Source: an uncultured Lachnospiraceae bacterium
GTDB taxonomy: Bacteria; Bacillota; Clostridia; Lachnospirales; Lachnospiraceae
Assembly: GCA_958426095.1 (NCBI GenBank)
Contig: CATZYB010000161.1
Location: 1-5,767, forward strand
Length of the DNA: 5,767 nucleotides
Direction of reading: 5' to 3'
In this document: positions 1 to 5,767 of the stretch, one piece after another
Layout: each line of letters begins with the position of its first letter
How positions within the stretch are numbered: the first letter of the stretch is position 1
The notes under the pieces: generated by a model
Databases searched by the model: none
What the model was told of the DNA's origin: nothing
The model's input: only the letters and a program-made list of their open reading frames with translations
Translations under genes and position numbers: made by a program

Positions 1-474
1 TCGCATCATACGGGCGTAAGTTGGCCAGGCGACAATGATCAGCGCAAACATGGTGTTAAAAAGATTTGAACCCATGACCGCATTAATGATCATTGCAAGG
101 ATCAATGACGGGAAGGACAAGATCATTTCCGAAAGACGCATCATTACGTTGTCCACCTGTCCGCCCACATAACCGGCAATGGCTCCGTAAAACGTCCCAA
201 TGGCTCCTGCAATGACAACAGTCAGGCAGCCAGCCAGCAGCGAATATCTTCCGCCGTAAATAACACGGCTGAAAATATCGCGTCCAAAGTTGTCCGTTCC
301 AAACCAATGCTGTGCAGACGGAGGCTGGAGCCGGGCCGTCAGATCCTGTATCACCGGATCGTAAGGCGCGATCGCCGGCGCCAGAATGGCGGCAATGATC
401 CATGCCAGACAAATGATCACACCCAATGTAAACAGATAATTCGATTTGAACATTTTTTTCAAAGAACGTAACAT
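1..474 (-). CDS. dppC: DppC/OppC-type ABC transporter permease, 3' part beyond window (partial)
   Basis: This is the second inner-membrane channel subunit of the importer. The window holds its first 158 codons and cuts the gene at position 1. The protein starts MLRSLKKMFKSNYLF, followed by a first membrane segment at about residues 14-35. The hallmark DppC/OppC block HWFGTDNFGRDIFSRVIYGG lies at residues 56-75, and further hydrophobic segments follow at about 77-102 and 116-150. The last visible residues, AWPTYARMMR, enter the cytoplasmic EAA coupling loop that contacts the ATPases. Family members are about 280-300 residues, so roughly half is missing. The start ATG (474-472) shares one base with the dppB stop codon (TAATG), and its Shine-Dalgarno GAGGTG (486-481) lies inside the last dppB codons, so the two permeases should be translationally coupled. 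The subfamily is secure; the substrate is not. Confidence 0.95.
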   Translation of the reverse strand, partial: MLRSLKKMFKSNYLFTLGVIICLAWIIAAILAPAIAPYDPVIQDLTARLQPPSAQHWFGTDNFGRDIFSRVIYGGRYSLLAGCLTVVIAGAIGTFYGAIAGYVGGQVDNVMMRLSEMILSFPSLILAMIINAVMGSNLFNTMFALIIVAWPTYARMMR

Positions 475-1493
475 TAACTGCACCTCACTCTCGGATCAAT
501 AACACCATATAAAATATCCACAACCGTATTAATGATCATATAATTCAGTGCAATCAAAAGCGCCACACCGATAATCGCGGGGAAGTCATTGGACAGCACT
601 GACTCATAGGCAAACTGTCCCACTCCAGGCCAGTTGAAAATCGTTTCCACCAAAACCATACCGCCCAGAAGATTTCCGAGTCCAAGACCGATGACAGTCA
701 ATACCGGAATCAATGCATTTCCAAGGGCATGACGGATGATCAGTCCGGCTCTTCCCAGACCTTTGGCCCTGGCTGTCCGGATATAATCTGTAGACATAAC
801 GTCCAAAAGATTTGAACGGGTCGTTCGAGTGATAAGTCCCATCGTAAATGCAGCAAGAACTGTTCCCGGCAAAATCAGATGACTGATGGCATCCAGCGCC
901 TTCGGGATATTTCCCTCCAAAAGGCTGTCGATCACATACAGGCCCGTCACCGTGGCCGGCGCAGAAAAGGAATTGCTGAGCCGCCCCGGACCCGGCAGCA
1001 GATGAAGCTTATAATAGATGAAATAAAGTACAAGAAGAGCAAACCAGAAACTTGGAATACTCACTCCTGTAACCGAAATTGCCCGCACGACCTGATCAAC
1101 AGCGCTGTTTCTTCGGATTGCCGAAATGATACCAAACAAAATACCAAAAATTGCGGCAAGAACGATGGCGAACAGGGCCAGCTCGATGGTGGCCGGGTAG
1201 CACCGGGACAATTCATCCAATACCGGTTTATTTGTTCGGATCGACGTCCCCAGATCAAGTTTCAGCAAATTTTGCATATACTTGATATACTGCACATAAA
1301 TCGGCTGATCCAATCCGTATTTCGCCTTATAGGCTGCCACGATCTCCGGATCGCCCAGAGCTCTCTGGCTCAAATTGGCCGTCACCGGATCGCCCGGAAC
1401 CATTTTGGTCAAAATAAATACCAATGTGGCAACGCCAATCAGCATGATAACCAAATATACTAATCTCTTTCCTATAAATTTCAGTCGCTCCAT
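474..1493 (-). CDS. dppB: DppB-type ABC transporter permease
   Basis: First transmembrane channel subunit, 339 residues. It opens with RLVYLVIMLIGVATLVFILT (first membrane segment, residues 10-30), then the family motif MVPGDP (31-36) and the periplasm-facing YGLDQPIYVQY block (59-69). The BPD_transp_1 core with about five more membrane segments starts near residue 100. The EAA coupling loop DYIRTARAKGLGRAGLIIRH is at 236-255, and the protein ends in DPRVRCS. The segment TGLYVIDSLLEGN...LILPG (183-210) is the insert typical of DppB, which is also 339 residues in E. coli (from memory), rather than of the shorter OppB; the symbol rests on this resemblance. I chose the ATG at 1493 because GAGGGG (1505-1500) sits 6 nt upstream and MERLKFIGKRLVYL matches family N-termini. 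The frame stays open 37 codons further up to 1604, with another ATG at 1517. The C-terminal Cys-Ser beyond the usual DPRVR encodes part of the dppC ribosome binding site. Confidence 0.96.
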   Translation of the reverse strand: MERLKFIGKRLVYLVIMLIGVATLVFILTKMVPGDPVTANLSQRALGDPEIVAAYKAKYGLDQPIYVQYIKYMQNLLKLDLGTSIRTNKPVLDELSRCYPATIELALFAIVLAAIFGILFGIISAIRRNSAVDQVVRAISVTGVSIPSFWFALLVLYFIYYKLHLLPGPGRLSNSFSAPATVTGLYVIDSLLEGNIPKALDAISHLILPGTVLAAFTMGLITRTTRSNLLDVMSTDYIRTARAKGLGRAGLIIRHALGNALIPVLTVIGLGLGNLLGGMVLVETIFNWPGVGQFAYESVLSNDFPAIIGVALLIALNYMIINTVVDILYGVIDPRVRCS

Positions 1494-1499
1494 ACGACA

Positions 1500-1505
1500 C
1501 CCCTC
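1500..1505 (-). promoter_or_regulatory. Ribosome binding site deciding the dppB start
   Basis: GAGGGG on the minus strand, 6 nt before the ATG at 1493. The upstream in-frame ATGs at 1604 and 1517 have no comparable purine-rich motif at the right distance. This site, together with family N-terminal similarity, favours the 339-residue protein over the 376- or 347-residue versions. Confidence 0.7.
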
Positions 1506-1605
1506 TTCTTTTTTCATTTGCGGGCAAACCCAAACAGATGTTTCCGTCAGCAGCATCCTTTTGCGCGATACCTGCTCACGGTAATACCTGTTTTCCTTCA
1601 TCATC

Positions 1606-1650
1606 CTGGTTTCACCGGGGTCAGCGATAAAGCCGGCCCCGTAAAACCAG
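1606..1650 (-). promoter_or_regulatory. Long intercistronic hairpin after the binding-protein gene, no U-tract
   Basis: On the minus strand this 45-nt stretch folds on itself. The outer arms CTGGTTTTAC and GTGAAACCAG pair over 10 positions including one G-U. One bulged G follows, then GGGG/CCCC, one C-A mismatch, and four more pairs including a G-U, closing a TTTATC loop. It begins 9 nt after the stop codon of the solute-binding protein gene and ends 112 nt before the dppB start. It is followed by GATGATGAAGG rather than a run of T, so it does not look like an ordinary intrinsic terminator. In many importer operons a hairpin here protects the 3' end of the upstream mRNA and helps keep binding protein in excess over the membrane subunits. 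That role is inferred by position. Confidence 0.55.
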
Positions 1651-1659
1651 ATAAATATA

Positions 1660-3297
1660 TTATTTAATATTGATCAAAGTCAGATCCAGAGCATATGGGT
1701 CAGAAATTGCAACGCCGGAGAGTCTGGTGTTGTAACCGATATGAGCCGGCGCCTGAGCGATCATGATAAACGGACCGTCTTCATAAGTCATATCCTGAAT
1801 CTGTTCAAGAACTGCAATACGTGCATCATTATCTGTTGCTTTCATTGCTTCCTGATATAAATCAGCAAGTTCCGGATCCATTTCAGCAGTCCATCCGGCT
1901 CTCAGACCAACGGTTGCTCCCGGCAGGAACTCTAACTGTACGTTCGGGTCATTGTAATCTGTGCCCCAGTACATGACAGTAAGTCCAAGCGTACCGTCAC
2001 GGTAAGCATCGCCGTATCCGGCCGCCCATGGCTGGGATACGATATTGACATTAATACCGATCTGGGAAAGGTCATCTTTTACTTTCTGTGCAAGGTCTGT
2101 TAAAGCTACGCCTTCCATATCCAGGTCGCAGACGGTCAGATCAACGTCAAAACCATCCGCATATCCTGCTTCGGCCAGTAAAGCTTTTGCTTCTTCGAGA
2201 TTTGTATAATCAGCCTCTCTTTCACCTTTGCTTCCCATGAAACCGGACTGAATGATGGAGTATGGTGTCAATGTACCTTCACCAATGATCGTCTGGATTC
2301 CTGTATAGTCAAGAGCTTTACGGATAGCTTTCTGAACGGTTGGGTCAGATACCGGTCCGCCGTACTCTTCGTTCATATTCATCATTACAAAACCAACCGT
2401 CTTTGTTGCTCCGTTGATGATCTCAACATTTTCAGCACCGGCCAGTTCTGCCATTGTATCATCCGTCATGTTCATAGCCACATCAACATCGCCTGTAGAC
2501 AAGGTCATCATCTGTGTATTGGAATCCGGCTGGATCTTGATAATGTATTTATCAACATTTGTTGCTTCACCCCAGTAATTTGGGTTTTTCTCAAGAACAA
2601 CTTCTTCATCCGGCGTGTAGCTGGTCATTACATACATACCGGAACCGGCGCTTGTGGTATCCAGATAAGACTGTGCTGTGTCTGCAGTAGAAGCATCTTC
2701 TGCATCTGTTCCGCCATTGGCTTTAACGACTTCACTGTCAAGAACGGCTGTAGAACTGTAGGTCAGCTTGGAAAGAATTGCGCTGTCCGGCTGTGTCAGA
2801 TGGAATACAACGGTTTTTTCATCCGGAGCTTCCATGCTGTCAATTGTATCGCAAATGAAAGATGGGTTGCCCTGAAGATTCTTACAACGGTTAATACTGA
2901 ACAAAACATCGGCGGATGTCATTGGATTACCGCTTGCAAACGTGATGCCGTCTTTCAGAGTTACTGTCAATGTCATACCATCTTCACTGAACTCATAGGT
3001 GTCAACAAGACATGGTTCGGCAGCGCCGTCATTGCTATAGAACTTAAATAAAGTTTCATAACAGGCATTAACGATCAGCGGCGGATATTTTTCGTATACA
3101 TATCCCGGGTCAAGTGTGGAAAAACCTGAGCCCATCGCTACAACAACTGTATTGGAATCAGCATTTGTACTCTCTCCGCTCTCTGCAGCTGCTGTATCTT
3201 TTGTTGTTGAACTGCCACTGTCATTTCCGCCGCCGCAGGCAACGAGACTGAGCGCCATAACCAGACCTAAAGTCATGGCCATAAATTTCTTTTTCAT
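1660..3297 (-). CDS. Peptide/nickel-family ABC transporter substrate-binding lipoprotein
   Basis: Extracellular solute receptor of the importer, 545 residues, of the SBP_bac_5 (DppA/OppA) family. A lipoprotein signal peptide is clear: MKKKF, a hydrophobic stretch, then LSLVAC with the lipid-attachment cysteine at residue 21. A Gly/Ser/Thr/Glu-rich tether follows to about residue 49. The mature domain starts near NTVVVAMG and includes the family signature region DGITFASGNPMTSADVLFS (116-134). The C-terminal end, from about residue 500 (ARIAVLEQIQDMTYEDGPFI), is also typical. Length fits the family (about 530-560). The start is secure: AGGAGG (3311-3306) lies 8 nt before the ATG. The gene sits between the ATPase and permease genes, flanked by a tandem-repeat structure upstream and a long hairpin downstream. 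Ligand class cannot be read from the sequence; oligopeptide or dipeptide is the default guess. The symbol is left blank for that reason. Confidence 0.96.
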   Translation of the reverse strand: MKKKFMAMTLGLVMALSLVACGGGNDSGSSTTKDTAAAESGESTNADSNTVVVAMGSGFSTLDPGYVYEKYPPLIVNACYETLFKFYSNDGAAEPCLVDTYEFSEDGMTLTVTLKDGITFASGNPMTSADVLFSINRCKNLQGNPSFICDTIDSMEAPDEKTVVFHLTQPDSAILSKLTYSSTAVLDSEVVKANGGTDAEDASTADTAQSYLDTTSAGSGMYVMTSYTPDEEVVLEKNPNYWGEATNVDKYIIKIQPDSNTQMMTLSTGDVDVAMNMTDDTMAELAGAENVEIINGATKTVGFVMMNMNEEYGGPVSDPTVQKAIRKALDYTGIQTIIGEGTLTPYSIIQSGFMGSKGEREADYTNLEEAKALLAEAGYADGFDVDLTVCDLDMEGVALTDLAQKVKDDLSQIGINVNIVSQPWAAGYGDAYRDGTLGLTVMYWGTDYNDPNVQLEFLPGATVGLRAGWTAEMDPELADLYQEAMKATDNDARIAVLEQIQDMTYEDGPFIMIAQAPAHIGYNTRLSGVAISDPYALDLTLINIK

Positions 3298-3319
3298 AAA
3301 TAGTTCCTCCTTTTCCTTT

Positions 3320-3381
3320 TATAATCCATCCAGTATTCTGGCGAATCATCTATAATCCAACCGGCTTTCCGGCGAATCATC
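3320..3381 (-). repeat. Two tandem 31-nt repeats, each with a small hairpin
   Basis: Units 3320-3350 and 3351-3381 match at 26 of 31 positions with no spacer. Each holds a 4-bp stem with a 4-nt loop: CCAG-TATT-CTGG (3330-3341) and CCGG-CTTT-CCGG (3361-3372), as read on the plus strand. Two of the five differences (3332/3363 and 3339/3370) exchange an A-T pair for a G-C pair, so both stems stay intact. The repeats fill nearly all of the gap between the dppF stop and the ribosome binding site of the binding-protein gene, so they lie in the transcript. Possible roles are an mRNA processing or stability site, or a protein-binding element; they may also be a recent neutral duplication. Two directly abutting copies without spacers are not a CRISPR array. 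Confidence 0.75.
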
Positions 3382-3385
3382 CTAT

Positions 3386-4354
3386 TTAATCATATAAATG
3401 ACAGGCAACAAAATGTCCGGTTTCGATTTCTCTCAATTCCGGCACTTCCGCCCGGCATTTATCACATGCTTTCGGACATCGTGTATGGAAACGGCAGCCT
3501 GACGGCGGGTTTGAAGGACTTGGGACTTCTCCCTTCAAATGGATCCTCTCCCTGCCGGCATCCTTTCCCACCTGAGGAATGGCCGAAAGAAGGGCTTCCG
3601 TGTATGGATGATACCGTTTTTCATATAACTGGTCATAAGCGGCGATCTCCACCATTTTCCCCAGATACATAACGCCCACCCGGTCACTGACCTGATAAAC
3701 CACATTCAGATTATGGGAAATGAAAAAATAGGTCAATCCCAATTTTTCTTTTAATTCCTGTAAAAGGTTTAACACCTGAGCCTGTACCGAAACGTCCAGC
3801 GCGGATACGGCTTCATCACAGATAATGATATCCGGTTCCAAAGCTAAAGCTCTGGCGATACCGATCCGTTGTTTCTGCCCTCCTGAAAGCTCATGCGGGT
3901 ATCTGCTCAAATGATAAGAATCAAGCCCTACCAGCTGGAGCAATTCCATAATGCGGGCTTCCACATCCATCTGCCCCTTCATCTGATGAATTTCAAAAGG
4001 CTCCATTAAAATCTGCTTTACCGTTCTTCTCGGATTCAGACAGGCCGACGGATCCTGAAAAATGATCTGCGCTTTTTTCCGCATCTGTTTCAGCTCAGCG
4101 CCTTTCAGTATTGCAATATCCTGTCCTTTGAGATATATATGTCCATCCGTAGGTTTGAGAAGACGGATCAATGTCCGGCCCAGAGTACTTTTTCCGCAGC
4201 CGCTCTCTCCAACGACGCCGAAGGTCTCTCCCCTGAAAATTTCAAAACTGATATCGTCCACAGCCTTCACTGTACCGGAACGTTTATTTTTTCCTTTAAA
4301 ATACACTTTCACATGGTCGGCTTTCATCAGCATCTCTTTTTCATTTGCTGCCAT
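3386..4354 (-). CDS. dppF: DppF/OppF-type ABC transporter ATP-binding protein
   Basis: One of the two cytoplasmic ATPases that power import, 322 residues. In order: Walker A GESGCGKST (49-57), Q-loop glutamine 100 (IIFQDP), ABC signature LSGGQKQR (156-163), Walker B IIICDE (176-181) with D-loop SALD, and switch histidine 214 (ISHN). All residues needed for ATP hydrolysis are present. The C-terminal oligopeptide/dipeptide (oligo_HPY) domain carries C287-x5-C293-x6-C300-x17-C318. This four-cysteine pattern is associated with an iron-sulfur cluster in some members of the family. DppD has exactly the same spacing. The start ATG lies 3 nt after the dppD stop, and AAGGAGGG (4369-4362) is placed 7 nt before it, overlapping the end of dppD, so the two ATPases are probably made in step. 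The DppF rather than OppF assignment follows the DppB-like permease of the operon. Confidence 0.96.
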   Translation of the reverse strand: MAANEKEMLMKADHVKVYFKGKNKRSGTVKAVDDISFEIFRGETFGVVGESGCGKSTLGRTLIRLLKPTDGHIYLKGQDIAILKGAELKQMRKKAQIIFQDPSACLNPRRTVKQILMEPFEIHQMKGQMDVEARIMELLQLVGLDSYHLSRYPHELSGGQKQRIGIARALALEPDIIICDEAVSALDVSVQAQVLNLLQELKEKLGLTYFFISHNLNVVYQVSDRVGVMYLGKMVEIAAYDQLYEKRYHPYTEALLSAIPQVGKDAGRERIHLKGEVPSPSNPPSGCRFHTRCPKACDKCRAEVPELREIETGHFVACHLYD

Positions 4355-4357
4355 AAG

Positions 4358-5350
4358 CTAACCCTCCTTCTCTTCAGCCACATACAACCAGCAACGAACC
4401 GCCCGTTCTTCGGACATCTGAGTCATCGGCGGTTTTTCCTGCCGACAGCGTTCTGTCGCGTGCGGACATCTCGGAGAAAAACTGCATCCGGAAATCCTTT
4501 CTGTCGGATTTGGCACCATGCCCTCGATCGTCTGCAAAGGCGGCCTGTCCTTTGTAATCTTCGGGATTGCATTCAAAAGTCCCACCGTATACGGATGTTT
4601 TGGAGACGCAAACAGCTCCTGAACCGGCGCCTTCTCCACAATATGCCCCGTATACATAACAATGACCGTATCGCACAGCTCGCTGACCACGCCCAGATCA
4701 TGGGTAATAAACACAACCGAAGTTCCCATGCTTTCATTTAAATCCCGAATCAGATCCAGGATCTGGGCCTGGATCGTCACATCCAGGGCTGTCGTCGGTT
4801 CATCCGCGATCAAAATCTGCGGCCGACAGGCCAATGCCATTGCGATCATAACACGCTGACGCATACCGCCGGACATCTGGTGAGGATATTCATGTGCACG
4901 CACTTCCGGATTTGCAATACCAACGGCCTGCATCATACGCACAGCCTCTTCCATAGCCGCTTTCTTATCCATTCCCCGGTGCAGTCTCAGCGATTCGGCA
5001 ATCTGTCTGCCGCATTTAATGATCGGATTTAAAGAAGTCATCGGCTCCTGGAAAATCATGGATATCTCATTTCCCCTGATCTTCTGCATCTCCTTCTCAG
5101 ACGCTTTTACCAAATCCTTTCCTTTATATAAAATCTCGCCGTCGGTAATCTTTCCCGGTGGATTTGGAATCAACTGCATCATACCAAGAGACGAAACGCT
5201 TTTTCCGCTTCCGCTCTCTCCGACGATTCCCAGCTTTTCGCCTTTATGTAAAGTATAACTCAGATGGTCAACCGCCTGCACGGTGCCTTCCACAGTTTTA
5301 AATTCTACACACAGATCTTTTATTTCTAATATCGTCTCCACCTGACTCAT
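4358..5350 (-). CDS. dppD: DppD/OppD-type ABC transporter ATP-binding protein
   Basis: First gene of the operon and partner ATPase of DppF, 330 residues. Landmarks: N-terminal ILEIKDLCVEF, Walker A GESGSGKS (44-51), Q-loop glutamine 101 (MIFQEPMTSLNP), signature MSGGMRQRV (159-167), Walker B ILIADE (179-184), D-loop TALD, and switch histidine 217 (ITHD). The C-terminal oligo_HPY domain has C289-x5-C295-x6-C302-x17-C320. Nothing required for activity is missing. The frame is open 37 codons further upstream to an ATG at 5461, but that extension (MFLMRRCIKVLKQKSK...) does not resemble the family. AGAGGA (5360-5355) just before 5350, and the start of the conserved domain at residue 7, support the shorter form. 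With a transcript start near 5468, an ATG at 5461 would have almost no leader. Confidence 0.95.
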   Translation of the reverse strand: MSQVETILEIKDLCVEFKTVEGTVQAVDHLSYTLHKGEKLGIVGESGSGKSVSSLGMMQLIPNPPGKITDGEILYKGKDLVKASEKEMQKIRGNEISMIFQEPMTSLNPIIKCGRQIAESLRLHRGMDKKAAMEEAVRMMQAVGIANPEVRAHEYPHQMSGGMRQRVMIAMALACRPQILIADEPTTALDVTIQAQILDLIRDLNESMGTSVVFITHDLGVVSELCDTVIVMYTGHIVEKAPVQELFASPKHPYTVGLLNAIPKITKDRPPLQTIEGMVPNPTERISGCSFSPRCPHATERCRQEKPPMTQMSEERAVRCWLYVAEEKEG

Positions 5351-5354
5351 GCTT

Positions 5355-5360
5355 TCCTCT
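5355..5360 (-). promoter_or_regulatory. Ribosome binding site deciding the dppD start
   Basis: AGAGGA on the minus strand, 4 nt before the ATG at 5350. The spacing is somewhat short but usable. A second purine block, AGGAGAG (5371-5365), is 14 nt away and probably too far to serve this start. Confidence 0.6.
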
Positions 5361-5474
5361 CGTTCTCTCCTGACACTTTCACTGCAGCCCACTATATGTA
5401 CATCTCCATTTGTTTTGCTTTTTTGCTTTAACACCTTAATACATCGACGCATTAAGAACATAATATACCTTTAT

Positions 5475-5503
5475 AAAATAACATACTTTGTATAAAAATT
5501 CAA
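5475..5503 (-). promoter_or_regulatory. Predicted sigma-A promoter of the transporter operon
   Basis: On the minus strand, -35 TTGAAT (5503-5498), a 17-nt spacer, and -10 TATTTT (5480-5475) preceded by TG one base away (5483-5482), which makes an extended -10. The region is AT-rich and lies downstream of the tRNA terminator and upstream of dppD. It predicts a transcript start near 5468 and a leader of about 118 nt. No riboswitch or T-box fold was recognised in the leader, which holds only the two purine-rich ribosome-binding-type blocks near its 3' end. Confidence 0.55.
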
Positions 5504-5521
5504 TCATACTTTTTTATCTAT

Positions 5522-5532
5522 CGAATCATTCG
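5522..5532. promoter_or_regulatory. Small palindrome upstream of the operon promoter
   Basis: CGAATCATTCG is a perfect 5-bp inverted repeat around one central base. It is centred about 59 bp before the predicted transcript start, a usual position for an activator site. It is short enough to occur by chance, and no regulator family is recognised from it. Confidence 0.2.
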
Positions 5533-5560
5533 CTGACTATCTCCCAAAATGCAGCACAAT

Positions 5561-5589
5561 AAAAAAAGCCTCTGAAAACTCAAAGGCTT
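5561..5589 (-). terminator. Intrinsic terminator after tRNA-Leu
   Basis: On the minus strand, AAGCCTTTGA and TCAGAGGCTT pair over 10 positions (one G-U) around a GTTT loop. Counting the two T that close the stem, seven consecutive T follow (5567-5561). It begins 5 nt after the tRNA-Leu 3' end and should separate tRNA transcription from the transporter operon. Confidence 0.9.
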
Positions 5590-5594
5590 CTGTG

Positions 5595-5674
5595 TGCGGA
5601 TAACAGGGATCGAACCTGCACGGTTGCCCACTAGATCCTAAGTCTAGCGCGTCTGCCAGTTCCGCCATATCCGC
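5595..5674 (-). tRNA. tRNA-Leu(UAG)
   Basis: Minus-strand tRNA of 80 nt without CCA. The acceptor arms GCGGATA (5674-5668) and TATCCGC (5602-5596) pair perfectly, followed by discriminator A (5595). The D-arm has GCG/CGC. The anticodon stem is CTAGA/TCTAG with loop CTTAGGA, giving anticodon TAG, which reads CUA leucine codons. A long variable arm of about 11 nt (TGGGCAACCGT) marks it as a class II tRNA, as expected for leucine. The T-arm is GCAGG-TTCGATC-CCTGT. The gene is followed by CACA, so CCA must be added by the CCA-adding enzyme. Confidence 0.97.
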
Positions 5675-5682
5675 AAAACATT

Positions 5683-5713
5683 AAAAAGACCTGCATACAC
5701 TGATGCAGGTCTT
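5683..5713 (-). terminator. Terminator-like hairpin between tRNA-Lys and tRNA-Leu
   Basis: A perfect 11-bp stem, AAGACCTGCAT/ATGCAGGTCTT, with a 6-nt loop, followed on the minus strand by TTT (five T counting the end of the stem), then AATGTTTT. It starts 2 nt after the tRNA-Lys 3' end and stops 8 nt before the tRNA-Leu 5' end. By shape it is an intrinsic terminator. Its position inside the apparent tRNA pair makes full termination puzzling (see findings). Confidence 0.75.
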
Positions 5714-5715
5714 AG

Positions 5716-5767
5716 TGAGGCATCGGGGATTCGAACCCCGGACAACTTGATTAAAAGTCAAGTGCTC
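5716..5767 (-). tRNA. tRNA-Lys(UUU), 5' part beyond window (partial)
   Basis: The 3' two-thirds of a class I tRNA. Visible parts are the 3' half of the D-stem (GAGC), anticodon stem CTTGA/TCAAG with loop CTTTTAA (anticodon TTT at 5755-5753), variable loop TTGTC, T-arm CGGGG-TTCGAAT-CCCCG, acceptor 3' arm ATGCCTC and discriminator A at 5716. CTAA follows, so no CCA is encoded. The acceptor 5' arm and most of the D-arm lie past the window end. Confidence 0.95.

Noticed and set aside
83..412. Minus-strand 109-residue ORF
   Set aside because: Lies in another frame of dppC; the dppC frame has clear family motifs through this region and this one has none.
879..1463. Plus-strand 194-residue ORF
   Set aside because: Antisense to the conserved dppB coding sequence, with no recognisable domain; a shadow of codon composition.
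1494..1604. dppB extended by 37 residues from the ATG at 1604
   Set aside because: The extension is hydrophilic, unlike family N-termini, and lacks a ribosome binding site; 1493 has GAGGGG at 6 nt.
1606..1650. Intrinsic terminator splitting the operon before dppB
   Set aside because: No T-run follows the hairpin on either strand, and the permease genes have no clear promoter of their own in the remaining gap.
3320..3356. Two perfect TATAAT boxes on the plus strand within the 31-nt repeats
   Set aside because: No -35-like sequence at the right distance before 3320 and no plus-strand gene downstream; they are the AT-rich edge of the repeated unit.
3320..3381. Short CRISPR array
   Set aside because: The two 31-nt copies abut directly with no spacers, and no cas genes are present.
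4139..4741. Plus-strand 200-residue ORF
   Set aside because: Runs antisense across the dppD-dppF junction and both ATPase genes are intact on the minus strand; His/Arg-rich composition is typical of an antisense shadow.

Overview
The window carries most of one minus-strand operon for a Dpp/Opp-type ABC importer (peptide/nickel family), preceded on the same strand by two tRNA genes. The likely source is a low- to moderate-GC Gram-positive bacterium, most plausibly a clostridial/Lachnospiraceae-like Firmicute. This is inferred from the lipoprotein form of the solute-binding protein, strong AGGAGG-type ribosome binding sites, tRNAs without an encoded CCA, and U-tract terminators. No species can be named from the sequence alone.

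Layout in the direction of transcription, from high to low coordinates: a 3' fragment of tRNA-Lys(UUU) (5716-5767), a perfect 11-bp terminator-like hairpin (5683-5713), tRNA-Leu(UAG) (5595-5674) and a strong intrinsic terminator (5561-5589). Next comes a roughly 210-bp control region with a good sigma-A-type promoter (5475-5503), then dppD (ATPase 1), dppF (ATPase 2), the solute-binding lipoprotein gene, dppB (permease 1), and dppC (permease 2), which is cut by the window edge at codon 158. Genes are 3 nt apart (dppD-dppF) or overlap by 1 nt (dppB-dppC). The two longer gaps, either side of the binding-protein gene, each hold an RNA-level structure: a 31-nt tandem repeat of small hairpins upstream and a long imperfect hairpin downstream.

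The five products should form one complete importer. The lipoprotein captures substrate outside the membrane, DppB and DppC form the channel, and DppD and DppF hydrolyse ATP on the inner face. Peptides are the default guess for the substrate, but this family also takes nickel, glutathione, oligosaccharides and other solutes, and the sequence does not decide.

The coding content is ordinary. I found no evidence of a new defence, mobile or biosynthetic system. The points worth a second look are small: the structures flanking the binding-protein gene, a possible 28-codon ORF overlapping its start, the D-F-A-B-C gene order, and a terminator-like hairpin that leaves almost no room for a tRNA-Leu promoter.
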